A stretch of DNA of 64,000 nucleotides from Diphasiastrum complanatum (lineage: Eukaryota > Streptophyta > Lycopodiopsida > Lycopodiales > Lycopodiaceae): contig CM055093.1 of assembly GCA_029204225.1 (NCBI GenBank), positions 5,684,933 to 5,748,932 on the forward strand, read 5' to 3'. Every line of letters starts with the position of its first letter. Positions within the stretch are counted from its first letter, which is position 1. This document shows positions 22,610 to 32,874 of this stretch, piece by piece. The notes beneath the pieces were generated by a model that worked only from the letters and a program-made list of their open reading frames with translations, was not told where the DNA came from and ran no database searches. The translations under genes were made by a program, and so were the position numbers.

Positions 22610-25349
22610 TGTTAGCTGATATTTTCGCACTAAAAATCGGTCTATGTTTTAAGTGATTTTCTCAATTTTGTAAAATCCGGCTATTAATGGTGAAATCGGC
22701 ACAAATTTGCCTATAGATAGGGGTCCCAGCCATCCCAAAATATGACTAGAGCAAATTTTGCGGCCTTAGAAATGGCCCATAGAATAGGTTACGGCCTTAG
22801 AATTGGCCCGATTATAATAGTTGGCACTGCTGCGCAAATTTTCCAATGTAGTATAAAAAAATTGCTTATTGTGTTTTCAGGGAACCGCTTGTCTTAAAGA
22901 AGCCCCAAGCATGAGTGCTTGGCAACAGTTGCAGTTGTCAAAAAGAAATTGAATCTCAAAAGCGGACAGCGAATTATGGGACAAGGGACAAATTTTTAAC
23001 AAGGGGAAACATGGGCAAGTTGCAAGCTCTCAAGGCAACATGGGCAAACAGCACCCCGACAAACCATCTCGACAACCTGAACCATGGGCCATGGACACGC
23101 AAGAGAAAATGAAAAGAAGAGACCAAACTTGCTTGATAAAAATGCCCTACCTAGAAATGGTAGGAGTTAGCCACAAGTAGTCATAAGGACTACCCAATTA
23201 AGAATGGAAATTAAGTAAAGCACTTACCCCATTTAAACCACCCACAAGTACAACAAAGAAAGGTGTATCACACAAGTGGTACCCTTGTACCCATTGATCA
23301 TAAACATCTTTTTTAAGAAGGGAAGGGTACCAAAGTCAAGTCACAAGTAAAGGCCTTGTACAAAACGGGACACATGGCATGAAGGGGTTGAAGAGTGAAA
23401 AGTTGGCATTATGAAGGGGAGGTTTGGAGGGATGTGTATAAAAGAGAGAGACCCCTTTTGGCATTCACGTGAGAGGATGAAAAAAAGAGAACATTTGAGA
23501 GTGAATTGTTGAATGAGTGGAGTGTTTGTGAGAGCGTGAGACTTTGAAAACGTGAGAGTGCAAGGAGGGTTGTGGTTTGAGTTAGTGTGTGTGTAGAAGA
23601 ATACTGTTAGAATGTTATGATTGTGAGAAGCCTGGAGGTTGATTGTTGAGAAAGAAGGAAAAGCTATGAGTCTTTGAGAGGGAGTATGGAATCTGCTATG
23701 CATCGCATTTTCTACCTATCTCAACACCTCCAGATTACCAATGAGGTGGAAGCGCGCTGATGGACTGCCACCACTACCACTGTCTGCACCGCATTCTACT
23801 GAGCACAGCTCTGTGCTGCACAACTGTCTGTAGCTACTAATACTACTCATCGTTGTACCTGCCAACTCGGGTTGCATGCTACCACGTAGATTTGGGTGCA
23901 CACAGACGGTCTGTGTCTCTAACTATTGTGTACACATCTGCGCTATCTAATCTGAACAAGTCTACATCGATCTGCTCCTCACAACTCTGTATCTGGAGGC
24001 CTCCGATTTTGCTAAAGAAAAAATTTATGAAGCTTCTGTAGGCCTGCGCTATTCAATCTCCAACCTGCTCTGCGTGACTGTAATCCAAGAATTGCACAAA
24101 CAGTTTTATGCGGCCCCGGGCATTGACCTATGCTATCCTTTCAACATGGTCACGTGAACTAGAAGAATTGGGATAGGATCGGAGCAATACATAAGTCACA
24201 GGCCTAGCTCGGTTGACAAGGTGTTAACTCTTCCATCCACAAGAAGAACGACAGATAAGCCTCATGACTCGGCAGTTCTCCTGAAGGCACACTGATCTCG
24301 TCTATCACATGAGGTATATCTTTGTTTTCATACGGTTTCCATGATTGCGTGCATACAATATGGTCGATGCTTCATTTAGTCATTGTTATACATGGATTCC
24401 ATAATGTTGTTGTTTTTTGAGAGCCATATCATGTAATATGAAGCTGATGATTAAGATATTGGCAGTTCAACCACTAAACTTACATAAGATAGGGTGTTCA
24501 TTCTACACAATAGCATCATGTTTACCTTACCTTACCATTTGACATAGCATTATCATTATGGTTTTTTTATTCTCATGGCTCTTGGAAGTGTCAGAGATGC
24601 ATTATGAAATGACATTTTATTATATCCTGTTTTGAGTCATTATTGATGGGGCAAGGGAGATAGAAGAACGCGAACGGAGAAGAGAGCATGAAAATTGCGG
24701 AACAGCTCTCCCGTTTTAATTGGCTGCTAGGTGCAAAAACAGTCTAATAGACAACTTATGCTAAATGTAATCACAGCTTTAAGTGTTCTAATTGCCCAAC
24801 AAGATCTTTAAAAATTAATTCATACTCTTAAATAAGAGTACAGTCCACCGAAGAGGTTAGAGATGGTTTGTGTGTGATACTACTGAAATCAGATTTAATG
24901 TGAAGTATAGTTCTGAAATAAATGGAAGAGCAGTATGATATCACGAGTTCCTCATGTGTCAAAGATGGCCATCATCTGATCAGAAACTGAGGAGTCTTAG
25001 ACGTCCGTATTTAGATCGGAGTGAGTAAACAAGCACGATCAAACATCAATAAAAGTGCATTCAATCACAACATGCATTCATCTACGTTGTACACATATGA
25101 AAGCAAGTTGCTGCTATATTACACTGAAGCACGATACAAATAGCAATAACAACCAAAATGACGGCGTGATTGGGAGGCTCAAATGAGCTATATTACTCTT
25201 TCTCCAAGCATGACTATGCCTATCAGAAACGAACAGAACACTAGTGCTAGAAATCACGGTCATTCTGATTGCGTAGCCAAACATTAACAAAACCATCAGA
25301 AGAATAATTTGTCGTGAATGATTTACGAAGAACTCGACTGATAATCAGT
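22610..25349. other. Possible LTR followed by gene-free sequence
   Basis: 22610 begins TGTTAGCTGATATT and may be an LTR. 23436-23445 holds GTGTATAAAAG on the plus strand. 24190-24235 vaguely resembles the start of a tRNA-derived SINE but lacks a clear B box. No protein-coding region is recognised. Confidence 0.3.
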
Positions 25350-25690
25350 CGCGAATGATTCGCGAAAGGCAAGACTAAATATTAGTTATCAACAGCTAGA
25401 CTAATAATAACTCGCTAAGAACATAATACTAGATTGAGCAACAAGAAAGTCAGACAGAATGAAAATAAGCATAGCAATATGACACAAATCTGAACGCAGA
25501 AATAAAGAGTTGTTATCAGATTAAGTATAGTAAAATATACATGTCAATAATGCGGTAGAGCACAAGACAATAGCAGACGAAACTGCGTGCTCTACAAAGC
25601 TGATTCAATCTGTAAAAGAAATGAACCTATTACTGACAATAAAGAATCAATGCGCAAGACATCTACCTCGTCTATCTCTGATAAGCTTCT
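25350..25690. repeat. Dispersed repeat copy A (second copy at 53165-53460)
   Basis: A stretch of about 300 bp starting GAATGATTCGCGAAAG recurs in the same orientation at 53165-53460 with substitutions and indels. The shared phrase CATGTCAATAATGCGGTAGA is intact in both. It is probably LTR or UTR sequence of a copia family, since copy B directly follows a copia integrase relic. Confidence 0.75.
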
Positions 25691-25747
25691 GATGCTATAT
25701 CTTACACACACGCTTGTTCTTGATCACATAAATACGCAAATGGTATT

Positions 25748-25749
<2 letters not shown>

Positions 25750-25784
<35 letters not shown>
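25750..25784. repeat. (AT)n microsatellite, about 35 bp
   Basis: Pure alternating A and T. Confidence 0.95.
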
Positions 25785-25788
<4 letters not shown>

Positions 25789-26009
25789 CAATGTTACAGG
25801 TGTGCAGATGAAGAAAGTACAAAGTGGATGTGTTGTTTGTAGGAGATCGTGGGTGGTTGTTGTCATTGTCAAATCCGTTAGCACAGTTGTATGGGATGAG
25901 CATGAAAATGGCCATGACGTTAGCCTTTGTTAAAACGAACGTTGGTGAAGATGCAAAAAATGCATCACTCTGACGAAATGCCTTAGGATTTGATTTACAG
26001 GGTGTCTTC

Positions 26010-26230
26010 GCTTTTCCTAGGGCACCTTTGACATTTTGTAAGACAATGTCACCTTTTTCGCATGTAAAAACACAGTGTCACATTTTCGCCTTTTCTTCGC
26101 CTGTGAGAATTTACTTGTATTTATGCAGACATTCACGTTTTATTTGTTTGTCTTATTCTACATGTAAATATGTAGACTATGCGACAACATGAGTAAAAAT
26201 GTAGCAAGGATGGAGGCAGATTAAAATGGG
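26010..26230. repeat. Dispersed repeat, plus-orientation copy (inverted copy at 49823-50014)
   Basis: Homologous to the reverse complement of 49823-50014, including AGGGCAC at one end and ATGGAGGCAGATTAAAATGG at the other. In both places it abuts retrotransposon coding remnants, copia RNase H here and gypsy protease there, so it is likely a mobile or transposon-derived segment. Confidence 0.75.
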
Positions 26231-26654
26231 ATTTAGGAGAGTTGATGAGATAAATCCAACGACCAGAAAATCAACTTTTGAATTTGTAGTTTTATACAAC
26301 CAAGGCCCAATCTCCTGGAACAGCCCGAAGCAGACCTCAATTGCATTATCATCAATGGAATCCAAATACATAGCTGCCACAAATGCAACCAAAGAAGCGA
26401 TATGGCTAAGGCAAACGCTTGCAAACCTCAACATTGCACAAACACTTCCTACAACAATCTATTGTGACAATCAAAGCACAACAGCACTATATCTCAATCT
26501 GATATTTCACTCTCAAAACAAATATATTGAAATCAGGTATTATTACCTCAAAGAGAAAGTCAATAGCAAGGAAGTAACATTAGTTTTCTGTAGGACAAAA
26601 TACATGGCAGTAGATTACTTCACAAAGGCTCTATCAAAGGAGCAACATCTCTGA
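26226..26654 (+). pseudogene. Ty1/copia RNase H, C-terminal part
   Basis: The 142-codon frame shows the copia RNase H signature: RKSTFEFVVLYNQGPISWNS, then SIALSSMESKYIAATNATKE with the catalytic Glu, TTIYCDNQSTTAL with an Asp, and the end block VDYFTKALSKEQHL. RNase H removes RNA from the RNA-DNA hybrid in reverse transcription. Everything upstream (RT, integrase, gag) is missing and replaced by the dispersed repeat at 26010-26230. It is followed by a polypurine tract and LTR in the expected order. Confidence 0.8.
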
Positions 26655-26703
26655 TTTAACGATATGTTAAATCTGAAGATCAAAGTTTTTCAGGATCCAC
26701 ATT

Positions 26704-26712
26704 AAGGGGGAG
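26704..26712 (+). other. Polypurine tract of the copia element
   Basis: AAGGGGGAG directly before an LTR start TGTTAGATTTC at 26713, downstream of RNase H, as expected for a plus-strand 3' end. Confidence 0.75.
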
Positions 26713-27590
26713 TGTTAGATTTCTTATGTTCAGCCTTAACAAATTGTTCAAGTAATGAGCATTCTGAAAACAAGATCCAATAGTCCGCTAGTAAGCGAGA
26801 CATGATTCGTGAAAGAACTGTATTTCTCTCATGCCAATGCACTGTGTGGATCTGTCCCATAGTGCTTGAAGAATCAAAAAATCAATAGATGATATTGTAG
26901 CTGTTGTGCACATTATTATTCTAAATAATTGTATGATCTTGAATGTATTCTTGTCTGTTACAATTCGTGTGTCTGATTCACTTGTTCATTTAATTCTGCA
27001 CATTGGTTTGATATTGTTGAATGCTATATTAATCTGCTAACGTAGATCATCAGTGTCTGTCTACACTCTGAGGGATTGTAGGAATGATACAGTTGGTAGT
27101 GACTAGCGATCATATCTAAATTCTTGATGAACTGATCTTGTTTACGAATCCTTTCGCTTCGCGATCACTTGGCTATAAGGGTAAATCATTACAGAGCTCA
27201 CCTAAGTTTTGTTTCATTTTGTTTTGTTTTGTCTTATTTCGTTTCGTCTCATCTCGTCTATTACAGAGCCTGATTGATCCTTTCGCGAATGCTTATGCTT
27301 CGTTTTGTTTCGTGCCATTTTCGCGATCTTTATGCTTTCAGCATGAATCAATGTCAAAGCTTGTTTGAGTTTCGCTTCGCTTTGCTTCATTTCGTTTTTG
27401 TCCAGATTTCGCCTCGTTTCATTTCGTTGTGTTACAAGGCCTGATTAATCCAAGCACGGATTATTGTCGAACAGAAATAATTCGAGTTTCACGAAACTGT
27501 TCACGAATCGTTTGAGATTTTGTTTTATCAGTTTGTCACCAGAGATTTTCTAGTTGGAATTTGCATTTTCTGAGTGTATTTTTCGCATCA
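26713..27590 (+). repeat. Copia LTR, shared between two partial elements
   Basis: 878 bp from TGTTAGATT to TTTCGCATCA. The left boundary is set by the polypurine tract and the right boundary by a primer site at 27592. From 26774 it matches 29191-30004 closely; the first ~61 bp have no counterpart there. Its right half carries many TTTCG/TTTTG pyrimidine blocks. It serves as the 3' LTR of the remnant on its left and the 5' LTR of the remnant on its right. Confidence 0.85.
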
Positions 27591-27591
27591 G

Positions 27592-27603
27592 TGGTATCAG
27601 AGC
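27592..27603 (+). other. Primer binding site, tRNA-iMet type
   Basis: TGGTATCAGAGC one base after the LTR end, complementary to the 3' end of initiator tRNA-Met, the usual copia primer. Confidence 0.85.
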
Positions 27604-27683
27604 CTACCTTATCATAGTCTAACATAACCGAAAAGCTATCAGATCAAAGGGGCAAAGGAATTCAAACAATCAACCATCAACAA

Positions 27684-28530
27684 GTGAACACAAATTCAGA
27701 AGCAATGGCTTCAATCAGCAGCATACAATCCAAGATCTGTACAGTTCTGGATTCGTCAAGATCTAAATTTCTAGCATTGAAAGTTAAGACCTTGCTAATA
27801 CTAAAGGGTGAAGGATTATTCCCCTGGGTAGACGACACAAAGGAGATGCCTACAACAACAGGCAAAGAGCTACACAAATGGAGGGAGAAAAATAACAAGG
27901 CAGTAGCCTTGCTATTATCATCCATCGAGGATAGCCTCACACTTGACCTGGCTATACTCTCCAAAGCAAAGGAGATGTGGGATACACTACTCACGAGATT
28001 TCAAACGAAATCACGCAGTCAAATAATGATGCTGGAAGATCAGCTGACAAACCTGCAGTGGGATGGCAAAGACCTCATTTCTATTGTAAGGAAGATGAAG
28101 GATCTATTCCTATCACTACACAATTCTGGAGCAAAAAATGCAGTGTCAACAGAGAAGCAGCTCACTTACCTGTTGAGAGCCTTACCTAGATCTTTCCAGA
28201 CAACCAGAGCCATGCTCGCAAAGGATCCTACAATGACACTCGAAAAGGCAATTGTCGAGATTTAAGAGGAAGTTGAGGCTAGAGAGCACCTTGATCACAA
28301 GGATGCTTTTGACCACGCCCTCTACAGTAACAAAGAAAAGACAAAGAAAAAATTCAAGCCTAAGAGGGAGCCAAATCAAAGGCAGGATCGTGATTAGCAA
28401 GTAGAAGAGGCCAGCAAAGGCAAATGGAAGAACAAAGAGAGGTCGAAACAGCAAAGTGGAGACAAGAAGACATGCATGAGATGCAGACACGAAGGACACA
28501 CAGTCAATTTTGAGAAATGAGGAATGAATC
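27684..28530 (+). pseudogene. Ty1/copia Gag (UBN2-type) with zinc knuckle remnant
   Basis: A 193-codon frame with copia Gag features: FLALKVKTLLILKGEGLFPW, KAKEMWDTLLTRFQTKS and LTYLLRALPRSFQTTRAM. It stops at 28265, but the same frame continues through a Lys-rich linker and further stops to CMRCRHEGHTVNF near 28470-28515, a CCHC knuckle whose last Cys is lost. Gag builds the particle. The frame starts after the primer site with a normal leader, so this is the 5' end of an element. Protease, integrase and RT are deleted. Confidence 0.8.
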
Positions 28531-28559
28531 TCTAGTTTTGCAAATGGACAATACATCTG

Positions 28560-28836
28560 CAATACATCTACAAAAGACCATGTGTTTCACTCAAAAATGA
28601 AACACATTGCGATCAAGTACCACTTGATCAGGGATCTGATTGGGAAGAAGATGCTGCAGACCACCTTCATTGGAACAAAAGACATGGTTGCTGACATCTT
28701 CACAAAGGCCTTAGACAAAGGTCTGTTCGAGAAACAGAGGAGCAGTCTTGGAGTCGTCAAGCTATCATGCTTTGAGAGGGAGCTGAAGAAACAAAATGTT
28801 TCTAATGCCAAAGCTTTGCTAGCTTTCAATCCTTAA
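28560..28836 (+). pseudogene. Copia RNase H C-terminus joined to gag by deletion
   Basis: The frame shows HSKMKHIAIKYHLIRDLI and then TKDMVADIFTKALDKGLFEK, the C-terminal RNase H signature, directly after the gag knuckle. About 3 kb of pol is therefore missing. It ends at TAA in 28834-28836, followed by about 340 bp of 3' untranslated sequence before the second LTR. Confidence 0.8.
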
Positions 28837-29175
28837 CCTTTCACAAAAGACGACAAGACACGACATGATACGACACGACACAACACGAAATCAGTCATGC
28901 TCCTCAATTGACCAAGAAGATCAGCCAAGACCATGGGGTACAAATATCAGATCAGATATCATGACATTAGCAAAAGCACTCTAGATCGTGGCTAATCTGC
29001 CACTCTTGTAATTCGTGATTAGTTGTAGATGTTTAATCACTCTAATCTAGAAGTTATACGACGTGACTATATACTTTCTGTTTTGATGCATAATATAGTA
29101 GTATGCTAGTAAGCAAGACAAGAAGTCAGAAGACAAAAATACAGAATACATGTCCGCTTGCGTGCAAAACAATTT

Positions 29176-30004
29176 TGTGGAGGATCTATAGATCCAACAG
29201 TCCGCTAGTAAGCGAGACATGATTCATGAGAGAACTGCATTTCTCTCACGCCAATGCACCGTTGGATCTGTCCCACGGTGCTTGAAGAATCAGAAAATCA
29301 ATAGATGATATTGTAGCTGTTGTGCACATTATTATTCTAAATGATTGTATGATCTTGAATGTATTCTTGTTTGTTACAATTCGTGTGTCTGATTCACTTG
29401 TTCATTTTATTCCGCACATTGGTTTGATATTGTTGCATGCTATATTAATCTGTTAATGTAGATCAGTAGTGCCTGTCTAGACTCTGAAGGATTGTATGAA
29501 TGATATAGCCGGCCATGACAAGCGATCATATCTGAATTCCTAATGAACTGGTCTTTTTTGCGAATCCTTTCGCTTCGTGTTTCGCTTCGTAATCACTTGG
29601 CTATAAGGGTAAATCATTACAAAGCTCACCTAAGTTTCGTTTCGTTTCGTCTTCGTTTCGTCTTGTCTCTTCTCGTTACAGAGCCTGATTGATCCTTTCG
29701 CGAATGCTTGTGCTTCATTTCATTTCGTGTCGTTTCGCGATCTCTATGCTTTCAGCATGAATCAATGTCAGAGCTCATTTGGGTTTCGCTTCGCTTTGTT
29801 TCGTTTCATTTTTGTCCAGATTTCGTCTTGTTTCGTTTCGTTGTGTTACAGGGCCTGATTAATCCAAGCACAAATTATTCTTGAACAGAAATAATTCAAG
29901 TTTCGTGAACCTGTGTGCGAATCGTTCAAGATTTTGTTTTATCAGTTTGTCACCAGATATTTTCTAGCTGGAATTTGTATTTTTTTGAGTGCTTTTTCTC
30001 ATCA
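29176..30004 (+). repeat. Copia LTR, right copy
   Basis: Homologous to 26774-27590 from 29191 onward, ending TTTCTCATCA at 30004. The start is placed at TGTGGAGGATC (29176) by inference, since the first ~60 bp of the left LTR are not shared. No primer site follows, as expected for a 3' LTR. A target duplication could not be matched because the left flank belongs to another element. Confidence 0.8.
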
Positions 30005-30496
30005 AGTATAGCGATTTTGAAGCATATGAGTTCATAATCAACGGATTTCAGTATCTAACTTATGCCACTTTCACAGACTATACAAGGGTCACTCAACCCC
30101 TCCCCCCCTTCAAATTGCCAATACGATCAGTACCCGAATTAGCTGGCACTACCAATAGGCGACTAGGACGAGATCTAGGAGAAGAGATAGGGATGAAGAC
30201 AGTACTGACGATCCCTCTACGGATTGTCACCTAGAAGGGTGGATGATTTAGAGGATGAAGAGATTAGACCACAGGATCAGTAGGATCAAAGTCACTAGGA
30301 ACCCTCCTTGCAGCCGTATCTTTGAGAGCTTGGAAAACTCTCATCGGCTGAGGATCGCGGGGTGATTGAGACAGCCCTTAAGGTTGGAATCAGTATCCCT
30401 CAATCACTCACGTAAGGGCAGTGTGGGCCCTTCTCTCTTTCTAGCGAGACCAATCCCCTATCAAGAATTTCCCCTAACACTATCCAAACTTGTTTG
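30005..30496. other. No gene seen
   Basis: Intergenic. A short open frame at 29989-30234 starts in the LTR and is not supported. Confidence 0.5.
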
Positions 30497-30854
30497 AACG
30501 TTCAGCTTAAACTGAGTGAAAATAACATTGTTGAGTTTGAAAGAGTAAGTTGCACCCTTGAATGTCCTTCTCAGATTCGATAAGACTCTCAACGGCACTC
30601 AAGACACTTAAATGGACATGGCCACACCCACCAATGCCTCACAACAATTTAAGAGAGCATAACACTATAAGGCACAACACCAGAAAATCCAAACCATTGT
30701 TGTGGCCTTAACGGACAATTATGAATCCACAATCAAGCAAATTGAGCTAGACATCACCAATCTGTGTGCCAAGTATATGGAATCATCCAAAGCAGTTTTA
30801 ACCCTTGAGAAAATGATATTTGTCAAGGATCAAGCCATGGCATCAAAAGTTTAG
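30497..30854 (+). pseudogene. Broken coding-like region, possibly coiled-coil
   Basis: One phase gives NVQLKLSENNIVEFERVSC and ECPSQIR before a stop. Then an ATG at 30612 opens 80 codons, broken by one TAA, with KIQTIVVALTDNYESTIKQI and similar heptad-like Leu/Ile spacing. It lies between LTR elements and could be a host gene piece or a transposon linker. I do not recognise it. Confidence 0.25.
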
Positions 30855-31942
30855 CATGGCTCCAACCAACTCCATTACTCTCAAATTGGAGTACCACTTT
30901 GTGTTGATCTTGCATCGACTTGGCATTTCCATCTATATCTAACTTGGCATTTCATATCAATTCTAACTTGACTTGGCATTTCATATCAATTCTAACTTGA
31001 CCATGATGTCCTTCTCTAATGAGAATCTTGAAAGAGCTTACCAGTTATTAGATGAAAATTATGAAAATATTTTTACCCTTGTTGGTATTTGTAAAAAAAT
31101 ATTATGTTCGTAATTTTTCTTATTTTGGTGAAGTTTTTGCTTGCACACTTATACATATCCTCAAATAAATATTTCTACTTATTTACTACTTCAATCTAGA
31201 ATGCCATTCCACCCTAGAATTCCTCTCTGCCACCTACACCCCCCTCTACCTTTTTATTTTGTAAAATCTCCATCTGACACATCCTCTGCTTCGACATCAC
31301 CAACTTCTTTTGTATAGGAGTACCAAGCACCCTTGCATGACCACTCCCACCGAAGTGGTGGATCTAAAGTGCATGGAGCTCCTTATAAGCATCAAAATGA
31401 ACCGCACATCTTGCCACTTGAAACACTGTTATAGTATAGATATAGCACATTACCAGAAGGTTTTGTCAAATCTAGACATTCGCCATGTCTATATGTTTGA
31501 GGAGCTTCTTTACAACCTGCCATAAACATTTGATCTTGCCATTTTGAAAATGATCTTTTCTTTTTTACTCTTAAAACCCGCCAGGTTGATGTTCCATCCT
31601 TCAACGTTGACACATTTCAAGACCAATCATTGAATATTGAGATCTCTGAAACAAGCCAGCACCCAGCAAACCAATCCTCCACCCAAAAAAAGATTCTTGT
31701 GCTACCTCCAATGACAAGGATACCTCTTCATTAAATTTGGTTTAGGTGCACTACACATTTTTTAAGGAACCTTTTCCCCCAGTGGGCAAATCCATCTCCA
31801 CCTTTCTCAATTCTTTTTCCAATCATGCAAACCTCCATTCCAAACCTCAAAAATGTAGTGCCAATTACTCAAACACACCTTAGCCCTAACTCCAGCCCTA
31901 ACCCAAATGGCGAGAGGCGGTGTTCCTCACTGAGCCAAGCAT
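30855..31942. other. No gene seen
   Basis: Intergenic. Overlapping short frames on both strands at 31310-31613 have no features. A short direct duplication (about 36 bp, containing CTTGGCATTTCATATCAATT) lies near 30940-31000. Confidence 0.5.
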
Positions 31943-31947
31943 GCTGG
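31943..31947. other. Target duplication, left (gctgg)
   Basis: GCTGG before the left LTR fragment, against GTTGG at 36785-36789 after the right LTR: four of five bases match. This supports a single insertion spanning 31948-36784. Confidence 0.55.
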
Positions 31948-32212
31948 TGTAGTGTCGTAGATCTTTCGTAGTATAGCCCTTCTGCCTGTCAACAAAGGTT
32001 AGATCACAGGATAGGTGTCTAACTATGCATAGATGCTACTTTTAGTTAATTTCTTACTTTCTCCCTTAACTCTACTCACCACTATACTACTCTTTAACTC
32101 TACTCCTCTACACTAACATTCATCATAGTTTTGGTTGAAGGGAAGGGATGGAGAAGAAGAGATTGAGAAGAGAAGAGAAGAGAAAGAGAGAGAAAGAGAG
32201 TGAGGGTGGAGG
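31948..32212 (-). repeat. Truncated 3' LTR of the internally deleted gypsy element
   Basis: Matches 35959-36226 almost base for base, apart from a 3-bp indel and scattered changes. It breaks off at GGTGGAGG, where sequence jumps straight into RT coding. The outer end TGTAGTG (LTR 3' end ACACTACA on the minus strand) is intact. Confidence 0.85.
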
Positions 32213-32874
32213 CTTTGTCACCAGCTACTCTATCGAGGACACTTTCCATAAATGGTAAAGGAAAATGGTCCTTCTTGGTGACTGCATTAAGCGCCTTCAG
32301 ATTCACACAGATACGCATTTTGCCATTCTTCTTGTGTACTATAACTATCGGAGATACCCATTCCGTGTGTTCGATTTCGTAAATGAAATCTGCATCCATA
32401 AGTTTTTGCAACTCTTGCTTGATCAAATTCTGTATAATTCGGGTTGCAACGGTAGTAACGGCTTACCTTGGGAACTGCTCCGTCCACCAAAGGTATGGTG
32501 TGTTGGACTATTGTTGGCGGAACGCCCTTTAGATCACTATAGCTCCAGGCAAAACAGTCTTTATATTCCACCAACAAGGATCGTAGTCTCTTGAACTGCG
32601 TGGGTGTTAACTGCTCTCCCACATGCACTATTCTTTTTTCTTCTCCTGGTTCCGCAAGATTCATCGGTTGTGTTCGCGCAGGTCCCTCAAAGACTTTTTC
32701 CGCTGGTGCCTGACTTTGATCAGGTTCTCGTTGGGCTTGCGGCATCATGATTACCACGTCGTCCAATGTATAATTCTTGAAAGTATCAGACATCTCATGA
32801 ATTGGAGCTCGTCGAGATTCCTCTTTCAGCATATTGATCTTGGCCCGACTGGTCATTTTTTTATTTTCTGTCAC
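32213..32874 (-). pseudogene. Gypsy RT N-terminal part, truncated by deletion
   Basis: Minus frames at 32287-32874 and 32213-32426 form the front of RT. They include YTLDDVVIMMPQA, ARTQPMNLAEPGE, YKDCFAWSYSDLKGVPPT and, after a frameshift, VSPIVIVHKKNGKMRICVNL and FPLPFMESVLDR. The palm box, RNase H and integrase are missing because the deletion fuses RT to the 3' LTR. It follows the gag-pro frame after an in-frame TAG at 32875-32877. Confidence 0.8.

Noticed and set aside
24190-24260. tRNA-derived SINE
   Set aside because: An A-box-like TAGCTCGGTTGA is present, but no B box, no poly-A tail and no target duplication can be defined.
28182-28562. Minus-strand 126-codon ORF
   Set aside because: It is the antisense shadow of the copia gag remnant on the plus strand.
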